From an uncultured Cohaesibacter sp. (GTDB taxonomy: Bacteria; Pseudomonadota; Alphaproteobacteria; Rhizobiales; Cohaesibacteraceae): a DNA stretch of 64,000 nucleotides. The notes under the pieces were generated by a model that worked only from the letters and a program-made list of their open reading frames with translations, made no database searches and had not been told where the DNA came from. The stretch's first letter is position 1. Each line of letters starts with the position of its first letter. Positions 1 through 10,543 of the stretch are shown one piece after another. A program made the position numbers and the translations under genes. The DNA lies in assembly GCF_963676485.1 (NCBI RefSeq), contig NZ_OY781114.1, forward strand, positions 682,001 through 746,000. Reading direction: 5' to 3'.

Positions 1-712
1 GGGTGCTGAAAACGATTTTGGTGTTTCGCCACAGATTGGCCGGCGTCACCTTGATACGCTTTGAAGCATGCAGCGTCTCATTCTGGCGCAGCCCCAGCCA
101 CAGCCCACCAATGCTTGCCAGCAGGATGAAGGCGAAGAAGACAGAGCGCCAGCCCGAGATCGCCATGATGGTTTGACCGGAGATGGGGGCAAGCGCAGGC
201 ACAAAGATGAACAGGCCCATCACGAAGGACATGATGCGCGCCATTTCGCGCCCGGCATAAAGGTCGCGAATAAGGGCGATCATCACGATGCGCGGACCGG
301 CAACCCCGAAGCCCTGCAAGAAACGGCCCAGCAACAGCATCTCGAAACTGGTCGAGAACCAGCTCAACAGATTGCCGATGATGAAGATGACCAAACCGAT
401 AAACATGCCGCTTTTGCGCCCGATCTGATCGGACAGCGGCCCGTAGATCAGCTGACCTATTGCCAGACCGGCAAAGAAAATGGTGATGATCTTCTGCAAT
501 TCCTGAGGGCTGCTGTGGCCGAACTCTGTGCCAATAACGGAAAAAGCAGGCATAATGGCGTCGGTGCATAGCGCAGCCAGAGACATCAACAATGCCATCA
601 GAATGATGAATTCCACAAATGGCATATTGGGTTCGGCGATATGCGCCGTTCTGGCACTTCGAGTCTGATTGGCAGCGGCCCCTGCGTCTTGCAGACCGTT
701 CTGTTTTGTCAT
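1..712 (-). CDS. Bcr/CflA-type MFS drug-resistance transporter, 3' part outside window
   Basis: Read in the right frame on the minus strand, this encodes about 237 residues of a major facilitator. A short polar N-terminus is followed by hydrophobic helices and by the family loop GPLSDQIGRKSGM between TM2 and TM3, then a second conserved stretch near GRFLQGFGVAG. Such proteins are proton-driven inner-membrane exporters of drugs, sulfonamides or metabolites; the substrate cannot be read here. The ATG at 712 is preceded by AAGGA about 8 nt upstream. The gene runs off the left edge, so about 160 residues are missing. A longer open frame on the same strand (78-944) is a shadow without membrane character. 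Confidence 0.85.
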   Translation of the reverse strand, partial: MTKQNGLQDAGAAANQTRSARTAHIAEPNMPFVEFIILMALLMSLAALCTDAIMPAFSVIGTEFGHSSPQELQKIITIFFAGLAIGQLIYGPLSDQIGRKSGMFIGLVIFIIGNLLSWFSTSFEMLLLGRFLQGFGVAGPRIVMIALIRDLYAGREMARIMSFVMGLFIFVPALAPISGQTIMAISGWRSVFFAFILLASIGGLWLGLRQNETLHASKRIKVTPANLWRNTKIVFST

Positions 713-1552
713 TACGGAGGTCCTTAAAATCCTTGGATCGGAATATACCGGAAAGGAAAGAGATAAAATCTGAATGGCAATAAATTCGGCCGCGAACAAT
801 ACCGGGTGGAAGCAAGATAGAACCGGAGTGACCGATCTTTGCTGCCATTGCTGCGGCGCAACAGCTTTTACCATTGGCGAAGAGACAACGCCAGCCCAAA
901 CTGAAAAGCATCAAAAACCGCCATATACAGTCATATACAGCCATACACAGACAATGAGAGAAAAGAAATCAACACAGACTGCCCCCCATTCCCAGGCGGG
1001 CTCTCCCATAGCAGCTTTGAGAAAAGGCCGAGACTAGGTTGCGGGGTGTAATCACACGAGGGACGTTGCTTTTAAGCGGTCGCCTATCTGAAAGCAGTCC
1101 GGAGCAAAACGCTTGGCCCTTTTTCTTCCATACAGCTTTTTTACTCCTGCAACTCTCAAAACAGCTCAAGCAAACAACAGCACGCAAGTAATATTATTAC
1201 GTTCGCACATTTAAAATAGAAATATTCATTCAACTCAATAACTCTATTAAACGCCCCCATTTACGCTTGATACCATTTGCCCAAACTCACTATGCACATA
1301 CATATCGATAACTTCAGGCTAATAATTGACCAACTACCAGCACATATTCAAATAGACAAATTCATGAACTTTAATAAAAGACAGAAAAGTATGTATTTTC
1401 AACTATATGGAAAACATAAATTTCGTAGTTACTACTTGATATTTTTCTAATTGTTAACTTTTTCTCTCAATCCTATTGTCAATTATCACGAGTTCGCTTG
1501 TGTCATCTTCCTGATCCGAAGATGACCGGTAATTGTCATTGGAGCCCCGATC
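713..1552. other. Long AT-rich intergenic region
   Basis: There is no credible gene in these 840 bases between the divergent exporter and chemoreceptor genes. Base composition drops sharply to AT-rich from about 1190 to 1500. Short open frames here lack ribosome sites and recognisable sequence. The only feature I can point to is a possible sigma70-like promoter near 1451-1479. Confidence 0.6.
1451..1479 (+). promoter_or_regulatory. Possible sigma70-type promoter of the first chemoreceptor
   Basis: TTGTTA at 1451-1456 and TATTGT at 1474-1479 are separated by 17 bases and lie 74 bases before the chemoreceptor start. The match is by eye and modest. Confidence 0.35.
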
Positions 1553-3307
1553 ATGATTTCCCCCTTGTACGCGCTTTTGCCCCAATGGGCTCGCGGTTTG
1601 TCAGCTAAGATCTACTCAATTGTGTTTTTGGCAATATTGGGTATTGGCGCTATTACTTTTCAGGCAAGTCTTGCGAGCAAGCATGACCTTGAAAAATCCA
1701 AAGCAACGGAATTACAGCATCTTGTTCAATCTGCGCTGACAGCCGTCTCGGCTTTGCATGACGATGCCAAAAGCGGCGTCATCAGCGAGGAGAAGGCAAA
1801 AGAAGCTGCCAAGGACTTGCTTTCCAAGCTGCGCTATGATGGCAAACACTATTTCTGGATCAACGATATGAACCATCGCATACTGATGCATGGGACGGAT
1901 CCTTCGACGGTGGGAAAGAACTATTCCGAGGCAAAAGACCCTAATGGTCTGCATTACTTTCAGGAATTCGTGAAGGTTGGCAGCCAGCCAGGTGGTGGCG
2001 TGGTTGCCTATTCATGGCCACGCCCGGGCAGCACGGAGCCTTCTCCAAAAATGTCCTATGTCCAAGCCTATAAGCCATGGGGCTGGATTGTTGGGACCGG
2101 CACATATATCGACGATCTGCAAGCGACATTCTGGGACAATTTGACAAGTTTGCTGACCAGTTCGGCTTTCATCTTCCTGGTTATCTTCGGCAGTTCCGTC
2201 TTGCTCGCAACCTCGCTCACACGCCCGATCAAAAAGCTGGTCCATTCGATGCTAAAGCTCGCGGAAGGGGATTTGAATGTCGAGATCGCCCAGACCAACC
2301 GGCAGGACGAAATTGGCAATATGAACCGGGCCATGCTGGTTTTCAGAGATAATGCCAAGGAACGCAAGGAACTGGAGCGCAAGCAGGCATTGAAAGATGC
2401 CGAAGCGGAAGCCCAGAAACGCCAAATGATGCAGGATCTAGCCGACTCGTTTAATCAAAAGGTCGGCTCCATCATCACACAGGTGCAGAATGCAGCGAGC
2501 CAACTTGGCGTCGAATCCGAAGGGCTGGCAAGCCGATCTGTCGAGAATAATGAGCGCCTGCATTCGGTGCAGTCTTCGATGGAAGAAGCCAGCAACAATG
2601 TCGAAACGGTGGCCAGCGCATCCGAAGAAATGACCGTGTCCATTTGCGAGATTTCCAGCCAGGTGAACGAAAGCGGCAAGGTATCCCAGCATGCGGTAGA
2701 TGAAGTCAAACGCGCCAGCGATGTGATCTCGACCCTTTCCAACGCCTCAATTGCCATTGGCAAGATCGTCGGGCTCATTCAGGACATCGCCGCCCAGACC
2801 AATCTTCTGGCTCTCAATGCCACGATCGAAGCGGCACGCGCCGGAGAAGCAGGACGCGGCTTTGCTGTGGTTGCTGCCGAGGTCAAGGATCTTGCGGCAC
2901 AAACAGGCAAGGCCACCGAAGAAATTTCCGGCCAGATCTCATCCATCCAGAATAGCATCGGAGATGCTGTCGATGCTGTCGGCGAGGTGGAAAATATCAT
3001 TCATCAGATGACCGCTATTTCAGGCACCATCGCTGCTGCGGTCGAGCAGCAGGGCGTAGCCGCCGGTGAGATCAGCGAAAACATCGCTCAGGCCGCATCC
3101 GGAACCCGAGACATTGCCAACAATACCAATGTCATGAGCGATCTGGTCAATTCCAACTCGGAAAGCGCAGAGACCATGTCTCAAAATACCAACGGCCTGC
3201 GCGGGCAGATCGAGACGCTTTCCTCTCAAGTTGAAATTTTCCTCAATACAATTAGAGATCAAAGCAACACTGAAGATCAAAGTATTGAAACTTCCAAAGC
3301 GGGCTAA
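1553..3307 (+). CDS. Methyl-accepting chemotaxis protein with sCache_2 sensor
   Basis: A 584-residue transmembrane chemoreceptor. TM1 is at about 16-36, and a single-Cache type 2 periplasmic domain at about 45-190 contains [13 protein letters not shown] and a WxRPGS...PKMSYV stretch. TM2 is at about 197-222, followed by HAMP (about 223-276) and a long coiled-coil signalling domain. The hairpin tip motif [20 protein letters not shown] lies near residues 413-435. sCache_2 receptors typically bind small organic acids or other small ligands, and the receptor relays to CheA/CheW. No che genes are in the window, so it is an orphan receptor. A strong terminator follows. It resembles the receptor at 6689-8386 in layout, and the two flank a cyclic-di-GMP protein. 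Confidence 0.93.
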   Translation: MISPLYALLPQWARGLSAKIYSIVFLAILGIGAITFQASLASKHDLEKSKATELQHLVQSALTAVSALHDDAKSGVISEEKAKEAAKDLLSKLRYDGKHYFWINDMNHRILMHGTDPSTVGKNYSEAKDPNGLHYFQEFVKVGSQPGGGVVAYSWPRPGSTEPSPKMSYVQAYKPWGWIVGTGTYIDDLQATFWDNLTSLLTSSAFIFLVIFGSSVLLATSLTRPIKKLVHSMLKLAEGDLNVEIAQTNRQDEIGNMNRAMLVFRDNAKERKELERKQALKDAEAEAQKRQMMQDLADSFNQKVGSIITQVQNAASQLGVESEGLASRSVENNERLHSVQSSMEEASNNVETVASASEEMTVSICEISSQVNESGKVSQHAVDEVKRASDVISTLSNASIAIGKIVGLIQDIAAQTNLLALNATIEAARAGEAGRGFAVVAAEVKDLAAQTGKATEEISGQISSIQNSIGDAVDAVGEVENIIHQMTAISGTIAAAVEQQGVAAGEISENIAQAASGTRDIANNTNVMSDLVNSNSESAETMSQNTNGLRGQIETLSSQVEIFLNTIRDQSNTEDQSIETSKAG

Positions 3308-3356
3308 AATCTAAATTCCCTATTGAATTTACGATCAAGGAATTCCTTCTTTTCTT

Positions 3357-3384
3357 AACTGCGCTCATTAGAGCGCAGTTTTTG
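3357..3384 (+). terminator. Rho-independent terminator after first chemoreceptor
   Basis: A perfect 10-bp stem (3357-3366 with 3371-3380) has an ATTA loop and is followed by a T run. Confidence 0.85.
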
Positions 3385-3553
3385 TTTACGCATGCAAAAA
3401 ACCTTTTTGCTTCTATTTATACTTATTTCAGTTTTTTTTGAGACACTTATGAAGATCACCTCTGTAAAATTGCAGACCATGCACGCAGTATATCCCTACA
3501 AACAGGAAACTTGCATGGAGGCACATAAAGAGACGAATGGGGCTGGGTAGGCC

Positions 3554-6418
3554 ATGAAACATCTTGTGAAGAAAAAACAATTCATTGCCTTGATTGCAGG
3601 CATCCTAGTCCTGACGTTGCTCAATGAACTGCTACTGGCTCGGTTTTTCAACATTGACGAATTTGAAAGCAAACATCTGTTTTTCAAAAGCGTTTCGCAG
3701 TTTCTCTTTTTTCTCCTTATCGCCTTTCTGGGTCTTTTGTATTTCGGCTACAAGGATAGGCAGAAACAGGCGGAGGCTTTAGCCAAGGAACGCGATAAAT
3801 CTCGCAAACTTGCCTCCAGACTAACGTCTCACAAGCTGGGTATTGACGCCCATGCCATTGTTTCGATTGCGGACCCCGAAGGGCACATCGTCTATGCCAA
3901 CGACAAATTCTGCGAGATTTCCGGCTATGAGCGCGAAGAGTTGATCGGCAAGGATCACAACCTGCTCAACTCCGGCTATCATGAAAAATCCTTTTTCAAA
4001 GGCATTTATGAGGCCATCGCCAAAGGAGAGGCTTGGACTGGGAAAATCTGCAACAAGGCCAAGGATGGAACCATCTACTGGGTTTCCACGACCATTGTGC
4101 CCATCAAAGATGCCCAAGGCAGGTTGGAAGAGATCATATCGATCCGCACGGACATTACCGAGATCAAGAATAAAGAAGCGGCTCTCAAACGCAGCAGCGA
4201 TCTACTGAACTCGACCTTTGACAATTTCCCCGGCGGCATATGCGTTTTCGACAAGAATATTCAGCTTATTCTAGCCAACAAAGTCTTTTATGATCTGCTC
4301 GAACTCAGCCCTGAAGAATTTCCCGTTGGCTCCGATTATTCCGCCATCCTGCGCCGGAACATCGAGCTCGGCCTTTATGGAGATATCAATGGCGATATGC
4401 TGGTAGAAGAGCGCTTGCGGATGATCAAATCCAGACAACCATTTCAATTAAGCAGAAGGACGCCCAATGGCCGATTCATTGAGATCCGCTGCTGGCCTCT
4501 GGAAGGCGGTGGAGTGGTTGCGGCTCAGTATGATTTAACAGAACGCCAGCAGATGCTTGAAGATCTGGAGCGTCAGAGCTCCGAAGCCAAGGCCAATGCC
4601 AGCCAGTTGAAGGCCGCACAGGATGAACAGGAGAAGGCGCACAAACGCCTGATCAATTCCATCAACTCGATGCGCGGAGGCTTTGTCCTTTGGGATTCGA
4701 ACGCCCGGTTGGTGATTGCGAATGATGCTTTCCGCGACTATCACAAGGAGCTTGGCCATCTCATCCGGAAGGGCATGTCTGCACGGGACTTTATGGAGGC
4801 TGGCGAAGCAATCAACTTCTGGAAATGGAACGAAGAGCTTCCGCTCAATTGGCTCGATCTGTTTTTAGACCGCTTCAAGTCAACGAAATATTTCGAAGAA
4901 AGCTTTGAAACCGTCGATGGGCGCTTTCTCCTCATGCACAGCTCGCAGCTGTCAAATGGAGACATCATTTGCAATTTTACCGATGTCACCGATACTCGCC
5001 TGCGCGAAGCGGAACTGGTGCGTGCGCGGGACGCATTGGCACATATTGCCTATTTCGACGCTCTCACGGCGCTTCCGAACCGCGCCCATGGGCAGCAGGA
5101 TCTAGAAGCCCTGTTCGCGAACAAGCAGCATGATACGCGCTTTGCTGTCATCCAAATCGATCTGGACAAATTCAAGCGCGTCAATGACACGCTCGGGCAT
5201 ATCTCGGGCGACCATCTGCTCAAGGAGATCGGCTCGCGGCTGGCTTTCCTTGCCTCAAAGGTGCCAAGCTTCCAGCCCTATCGCTGGGGCGGCGATGAAT
5301 TTGTCGCCATCGTCAAGGATGTCACCAACAATCAACTCGAAAGCCTGTGTCAGGAACTGACCGATTTGATTGCCATTCCGGTTCCCTATGAAACCGCGAC
5401 CCTGTGGCCCACAGTCAGCCTTGGCGTGGCCATCTATCCCGACGATGCAACAACCCTCTCCTCCTTGATGACCTATGCGGATCTGGCGCTCTACAAGACC
5501 AAGGAAATGGGGCGTGACGGCTATCAGTTCTTCTCGTCAGAAATGAAGGAGCGCCTGGACAGCGACGCCTCTATCGAAGCTGATGTGCGAGACGCGCTCA
5601 AGCTCGACCAGTTCGAATTGCATTTCCAGCCTCAGATCAGCACGCTGGACGAGAGCATTACAGGCATCGAGGCACTGGTGCGCTGGAACCATCCCAAACG
5701 CGGCCAATTGCCGCCCGGCCTTTTCATGGATATCGTGGAAAGCAACGGCATGGCCGCAGCCCTTGGCAATACCATCTTCGAAAAAGCCATGTGGTCTGTC
5801 CGCCAGTGGGTCGACGAAGGCATCGAATTCGGGCGCCTTTCTGTCAACCTGTCGCCTGCGCATCTCAAGCGTCAGACGTTGGTGGAGGACTTCTGCCAGA
5901 GCATGGAGAAATACGACATCAACCCGGACCTGTTGGCTGTCGAGTTGCTGGAGGGCGTGCTGCTGGATGATCAATATTCGAATATCAACGAACTGTTCGA
6001 AACCCTGTCCGCAAAGGGTGTGCATGTAGAGCTGGATGATTTCGGAACGGGCTATGCATCCCTTTCCCATCTTTCCAACCTACCGATAGATGGCATCAAG
6101 ATAGACCGGTCTTTCGTCAACAATATCGTGGTCAATAAAAAGCAGAAGGCAATCGTGGGCGTGGTCATGTCCATGTCCAAACTGATGCAACTCCGTGTGG
6201 TATGCGAAGGCATCGAGACCCACCAACAGCTCTCGACAGTATCCCAGATCGCCAATTGCTCCGTGCAAGGCTATCTGGTTTCACGTCCGCTCTGCTTTGA
6301 GGATATAACCAACTGGATCAGAGAAAGACGCAATATCGGGTTGCTGTCTCCTTCTGGGCCGCGTCAGATCCGGAAAGATCACTCCAGCCTCGTTTCACCG
6401 GACCTTATCGGGCGGTAG
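3554..6418 (+). CDS. Membrane PAS-GGDEF-EAL cyclic-di-GMP signalling protein
   Basis: A 954-residue protein with two N-terminal membrane helices (about 10-30 and 48-68). A PAS domain (about 95-215, with NDKFCEISGYEREEL) and two further PAS-like segments (about 220-340 and 365-480) follow. The GGDEF domain has an intact GGDEF near residue 579 and the EAL domain has EALVRW near 705. EAL metal and catalytic motifs DDFGTGYASL and IKIDRSF are present, so both synthesis and hydrolysis of c-di-GMP are possible. I see no RxxD inhibitory site just before GGDEF, which suggests diguanylate cyclase output is not product-inhibited there. It probably links an internal cue to motility or biofilm choice. It is transcribed alone, between two chemoreceptor genes on the same strand. 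Confidence 0.93.
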   Translation: MKHLVKKKQFIALIAGILVLTLLNELLLARFFNIDEFESKHLFFKSVSQFLFFLLIAFLGLLYFGYKDRQKQAEALAKERDKSRKLASRLTSHKLGIDAHAIVSIADPEGHIVYANDKFCEISGYEREELIGKDHNLLNSGYHEKSFFKGIYEAIAKGEAWTGKICNKAKDGTIYWVSTTIVPIKDAQGRLEEIISIRTDITEIKNKEAALKRSSDLLNSTFDNFPGGICVFDKNIQLILANKVFYDLLELSPEEFPVGSDYSAILRRNIELGLYGDINGDMLVEERLRMIKSRQPFQLSRRTPNGRFIEIRCWPLEGGGVVAAQYDLTERQQMLEDLERQSSEAKANASQLKAAQDEQEKAHKRLINSINSMRGGFVLWDSNARLVIANDAFRDYHKELGHLIRKGMSARDFMEAGEAINFWKWNEELPLNWLDLFLDRFKSTKYFEESFETVDGRFLLMHSSQLSNGDIICNFTDVTDTRLREAELVRARDALAHIAYFDALTALPNRAHGQQDLEALFANKQHDTRFAVIQIDLDKFKRVNDTLGHISGDHLLKEIGSRLAFLASKVPSFQPYRWGGDEFVAIVKDVTNNQLESLCQELTDLIAIPVPYETATLWPTVSLGVAIYPDDATTLSSLMTYADLALYKTKEMGRDGYQFFSSEMKERLDSDASIEADVRDALKLDQFELHFQPQISTLDESITGIEALVRWNHPKRGQLPPGLFMDIVESNGMAAALGNTIFEKAMWSVRQWVDEGIEFGRLSVNLSPAHLKRQTLVEDFCQSMEKYDINPDLLAVELLEGVLLDDQYSNINELFETLSAKGVHVELDDFGTGYASLSHLSNLPIDGIKIDRSFVNNIVVNKKQKAIVGVVMSMSKLMQLRVVCEGIETHQQLSTVSQIANCSVQGYLVSRPLCFEDITNWIRERRNIGLLSPSGPRQIRKDHSSLVSPDLIGR

Positions 6419-6688
6419 GATCACTTTCCAACACATATGAATAAAAAAGTTCAAATCGCTCAAAGGTTGCAGATTATTCAAAAACGCCCTTATTGATACT
6501 CTTTTTCTGCCTCAAGATAGAGAAAAATACCTAGAATCTACTTATTGGTGCTTGTCGGTGCCGGTCATTTCTTAGAGCTATTCTCATATATGTTATAGAC
6601 ATATTTGAAGCTCTTAATTTATTAAGACTTAATTAGGCGCACTACCTGAGTATTACCTATAACCAGATAATATTCAGGACCGCCAATT

Positions 6689-8386
6689 ATGAAAATATCC
6701 AAGCTCCCCCTTTCCTGGAAGATTGCAGCACCCACGATTACTGTTTTCGTATTCATGCTGGCCCTCTCTGCGGTCAGCCTCTCCAACCTGAAAAGCTCCA
6801 TGCGCGCTGAGCGCATAAACAGTCTTAAAAATATTACCCACGCCGCACAAACCATCGCCCATTCCTTCTATTCGCTTGAGAAGAGCGGCGAGCTTTCCCG
6901 CGAAGAAGCACAGGAGCGGACCAAGGCAGCCATAGATGCCATGCGCTATGACAATGGCTCCGGCTATTTGTTTGTGTATCAATATGACGGTACCAATCTG
7001 GTTCTTCCCAACAAGAAACTCGTTGGCAAAAATCTGATGGACATGAAGGATGCCGAGGGCAACTATCTTATCCGCAGCATGATCGACATCGCCAAGAAGG
7101 GCGGTGGTGAATATTCCTACTACTGGCCAAAGCCGGGTAGCGAAAAAGCCTATGAAAAGCTGAGCTGGGCTGAAGGCATTCCCGAATGGCAATGGATGCT
7201 GGGCACAGGCGTTTACATCGATGATATGAATGCCGCCTTTCTCAATCAGGCCATGACGGTCGGGCTGGCCACACTGATTGCCTTGCTCCTTGCAGGCTCA
7301 GCCTCTTATGTCGTTATTCGCTCGATCAACAAACCGATCACGGGTCTGGTTGCCAATATGCGCTCTCTGGCAGATGGCAATTCTTCCATCGAGGTGGCCG
7401 ATCAGGATCGCTCAGATGAAATCGGCCAGATGGCGCAGGCAATGCAGGTGTTTGTCGATAATGAGAACAACCGCAAAACCCTGATGGCGCAGCATGAAAA
7501 GAACCAGAGCGAAGCCCTGAAACGGGGCGAGAATGTTCAGAATCTTTGCCGCTCCTTCGATGAAGAGGTTGCCCGCATGCTGACAACTGTGGGGGATGCT
7601 GCCAAAGGGTTGCAGGATGCCTCACTCATGATGAATCAGGATGCCCAAAGCACCTCGGCTCAAAGCGAGCAAGTATCCAGTGCATCCGCTCAGGCTTCCA
7701 GCAATGTTGAGGCCGTTGCCTCTGCTGCAGAAGAGCTCGCAGCCTCTGTGAGTGAAGTGGCCCGTCAGGTTCAAACCTCCAACGACATGGCACTGAAAGC
7801 CTCTTCTGAAGCCAACAGTACCAACGATCGGGTTGAACGCCTGGCACAGGCTGCCAAACAGATTTCCGAAGTGGTCACGCTCATTCAGGCGATTGCCGAG
7901 CAGACCAACCTTCTGGCCCTCAACGCCACCATCGAAGCGGCTCGAGCCGGAGAAGCGGGGCGCGGCTTTGCTGTCGTGGCTGCGGAAGTCAAGGAACTGG
8001 CCAACCAGACCAGCAAGGCGACCGAGGAAATCGACAAGCAGATCTCCGAGATCCAGCAGGAAACAAATTTGGCCGTCAATGCCATTTCTGAAATTTCGCA
8101 GACCATCGAAAGCCTGAGTTCAGTGTCCAGCCAGATTGCTGCGGCCGTGGAAGAACAGCGCGCTGCTACAGAAGAAATCGCAACCAACGTCACGCAGGCC
8201 TCCCGCGTTACACATGAAGTATCCACCAGCATCGGCAATGTGACGCAGACGGCTGAAAAGACCCGCGAGACCTCTTCCGTCGTAAACGACTCCTCGCTGA
8301 AACTGCAGCAGGAAGCCGATCATCTCAGAAGCCGCGTCAACGGCTTCCTTAATGATGTGCGCAAAGAGTCTGCCTCAGCCGCATAA
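6689..8386 (+). CDS. Methyl-accepting chemotaxis protein with sCache_2 sensor (second)
   Basis: A 565-residue receptor with the same plan as the one at 1553. TM1 is at about 12-32, and an sCache_2 domain at about 40-185 contains [17 protein letters not shown] and [19 protein letters not shown]2 is at about 192-212, then come HAMP and a signalling coiled coil with the conserved tip [19 protein letters not shown] near residues 403-425. The C-terminus ends in ESASAA, with no NWETF-type CheR tether. Similarity in the sensor region suggests the two receptors come from an old duplication and may see related ligands. A strong bidirectional terminator follows. Confidence 0.93.
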   Translation: MKISKLPLSWKIAAPTITVFVFMLALSAVSLSNLKSSMRAERINSLKNITHAAQTIAHSFYSLEKSGELSREEAQERTKAAIDAMRYDNGSGYLFVYQYDGTNLVLPNKKLVGKNLMDMKDAEGNYLIRSMIDIAKKGGGEYSYYWPKPGSEKAYEKLSWAEGIPEWQWMLGTGVYIDDMNAAFLNQAMTVGLATLIALLLAGSASYVVIRSINKPITGLVANMRSLADGNSSIEVADQDRSDEIGQMAQAMQVFVDNENNRKTLMAQHEKNQSEALKRGENVQNLCRSFDEEVARMLTTVGDAAKGLQDASLMMNQDAQSTSAQSEQVSSASAQASSNVEAVASAAEELAASVSEVARQVQTSNDMALKASSEANSTNDRVERLAQAAKQISEVVTLIQAIAEQTNLLALNATIEAARAGEAGRGFAVVAAEVKELANQTSKATEEIDKQISEIQQETNLAVNAISEISQTIESLSSVSSQIAAAVEEQRAATEEIATNVTQASRVTHEVSTSIGNVTQTAEKTRETSSVVNDSSLKLQQEADHLRSRVNGFLNDVRKESASAA

Positions 8387-8440
8387 GGAAACAGCCAGCA
8401 AGAGAGGCATACCGCTGCTCTTGCTTGACCAAGAAATAGA

Positions 8441-8474
8441 AAACGCCCGGACAGGCCACTGTCCGGGCGTTTTG
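8441..8474. terminator. Bidirectional Rho-independent terminator
   Basis: A perfect 14-bp stem (8441-8454 with 8459-8472) has a GCCA loop. A-rich and T-rich flanks let it serve both the chemoreceptor (plus) and the convergent MFS gene (minus). Confidence 0.85.
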
Positions 8475-8546
8475 TTTGAAGAGTGATGAACCTTAGAAGA
8501 GCCCTCCCCTAGGAGGCATTTTTCGGCTTTCTTCCAGATCGCAAGA

Positions 8547-10064
8547 CTAGCGCGTGCTGTCTTTATCTTTTATATCGTCAGAAGCCCCATCTTCCTCGTC
8601 CTCATCTTCCCCATCCACATCGCCCTCAATGGCCTTCTTATCCTGAGAAACACCATTTCCTTCCGTGATGGCATTGGCAACCGCTTCATCCACCTCGACT
8701 TCCGGAAGTTGGGCTGGCTCTTGAGCCGCATCTTCGGGGAGCTCCCCTTCGGGTATTTCCCCACCATTGACCTCATCCTCGGGATCTTCCTCCTCGGAAG
8801 GCTCCCATTCATCTGGAACCACAACATAGCGGTCTTCTTCGCTGAAGACCTCCGGAGAGACCACACCCAGAACCGAAGCGGTCGCGGCAAGGTCGAAGTC
8901 CTCTTTCTGTGCATCCCGTACAGGGTCTTTCTGGCTGATGCGGACCATCAGATAGACAGCCAGAATTGCAAGCAGCACCGTGGGGAACAGGAACAACACA
9001 TCCGGCCCATAGAATTGCATCAAGATCGATGTGACAGACGGGCCAATGGCTGAACCCAAGCCATAGGAAACGAGCAAGCCTGCGGCCATGCGCACATAAC
9101 CACTTTCCTTGGCATTGTCATAGCCATGGGCGGCGGCCAGAGAATAGGCAGGCTGTGTGAGCGCCCCGATGACCGCACCGACGATCAGGAAGAGATAGAA
9201 GGGCACATCATCCAGCAAGGTTATGGCGACCGATGCGACGCCCCCCAGAATACTGATGATCAACAGAACAACGCGCCGGTCCACGCGGTCGGAAAAGCGC
9301 CCCAGCGGCCACTGGCTGATAATCCCGCCAAGCCCCAGCATGGCGGCAAAGACGGGCGCCTGCGTCAGCGGATTATAGCCCTTTTCAACCGCATAAATCG
9401 GGGCAAAGGTCAGGTGCGAGCCAAGCACCACGCCAATCAGAAAGGCCGAGATAATGGCGGCCTGCGATGTTTTGAACACGCGGCGCAGATCCAGCTTGAC
9501 GATAGCGATCGGTGCCGGTTGCGCAGCCTTGGTCATGGCAACAGGCATCACGGCAACTGAAATGATGATAGAGGCAATGGCGAACAGATAGAAGCTTTCC
9601 GGTTGCGCCAATGTCACCATCAACTGTCCCACCGTGAAGGCAGCATAGTTGACGATAATATAGGCGGACATGACCAGCCCACGATTCTCGTTATCTGCAA
9701 ATTCATTGAGCCAACTCTCAATGATAAGATAGAGGCCGGACACGCAAAAGCCGGTGATAAAGCGGAACAGCACCCAGGCATAGGCATCCGTCACCAAAGG
9801 ATGCAACAGCGCTGCGGCCGACATGGACGACACCATCACGGCAAAGCCACGGATATGACCAGCCCGGACCACGACATGAGGCGTGATGATGCCACCCAGA
9901 ACAAAACCGGCAAAATAGGCAGACGCAGCAAAACCAATCAGCAAGTCGCTGAATTGATAGGCGCGCGAAGCGAGAGGAATGAGGGTGCTCTGCAAACCGT
10001 GCCCCAGCAGCAGCAGGGTAACGGAAATCAGCAGTGAGGCGATCGGTGCAAATATCTTGGCCAT
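8547..10064 (-). CDS. YcaD-like MFS transporter with long acidic C-terminal tail
   Basis: About 505 residues. The first 390 form a 12-helix major facilitator of the YcaD-like group, with the motif GRFSDRVDRR between helices 8 and 9 and ESWLNEFADNENRG after TM5. Such proteins are putative inner-membrane transporters of unknown substrate. The start at 10064 is chosen because AGGA lies 8 bases upstream; an in-frame ATG at 10073 has no good site. Unusually, the last roughly 110 residues are a hydrophilic, very acidic tail rich in Glu, Asp and Pro (EPSEEEDPEDE, DGEDEDEEDG), predicted to be disordered and cytoplasmic. It is monocistronic. Confidence 0.85.
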   Translation of the reverse strand: MAKIFAPIASLLISVTLLLLGHGLQSTLIPLASRAYQFSDLLIGFAASAYFAGFVLGGIITPHVVVRAGHIRGFAVMVSSMSAAALLHPLVTDAYAWVLFRFITGFCVSGLYLIIESWLNEFADNENRGLVMSAYIIVNYAAFTVGQLMVTLAQPESFYLFAIASIIISVAVMPVAMTKAAQPAPIAIVKLDLRRVFKTSQAAIISAFLIGVVLGSHLTFAPIYAVEKGYNPLTQAPVFAAMLGLGGIISQWPLGRFSDRVDRRVVLLIISILGGVASVAITLLDDVPFYLFLIVGAVIGALTQPAYSLAAAHGYDNAKESGYVRMAAGLLVSYGLGSAIGPSVTSILMQFYGPDVLFLFPTVLLAILAVYLMVRISQKDPVRDAQKEDFDLAATASVLGVVSPEVFSEEDRYVVVPDEWEPSEEEDPEDEVNGGEIPEGELPEDAAQEPAQLPEVEVDEAVANAITEGNGVSQDKKAIEGDVDGEDEDEEDGASDDIKDKDSTR

Positions 10065-10543
10065 GACAACCATCCTGATAGGGGGTCTGCGAGATTTGCT
10101 CGGAAGTCAAAAGTCGGATCTATTTTTTCATGGAGATCGCGAGTGCCCTGGCTTGGCAATCAGGGGACTCTTGAAGCTTTGGCTCGCCTCTTTTCGTCCA
10201 CAGCTCTGCGTTGGAAACAGACATTGGAACGATCGGCACCAGCGCGGCCACCCATGATAGAATTTGCCAACCGATGCAAGAAAAAAATCGCGCGTTTCAT
10301 AGGGAATTTTGCGCCATTGCAAAAAGGTCACGCTTGGCTTTCACCTCTCCGGTATTGGCATGCACCATTCAAGTTTCCCTTCAGAGCATAACTATAACAT
10401 TTGCGTGGGCGCACCCCTTGAGATTGATCGGGCGCAGGCGCTAAGCTGAGACGAAAGCCCTCCTTTAAGATGGGGCAACGAAGGCGCTTCGAAATAGAGC
10501 AATATGGCTTCCTTGCTGCAGTAAGGACGATGGGAAACAGACA
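10065..10543. other. Intergenic region between divergent genes
   Basis: These 479 bases separate the MFS gene (minus) and the yedK-like gene (plus). I see no convincing gene, repeat or RNA. Promoters for both genes must lie here but none stands out. Confidence 0.5.

Noticed and set aside
78-944. Long minus-strand open frame overlapping the first gene
   Set aside because: Its translation is rich in Arg, His and Cys with no membrane character; the frame beginning at 712 reads as a clear Bcr/CflA transporter.
10200-10320. GGAAC at about 10223 as another EcfG promoter
   Set aside because: No CGTT lies 16 or 17 bases downstream.
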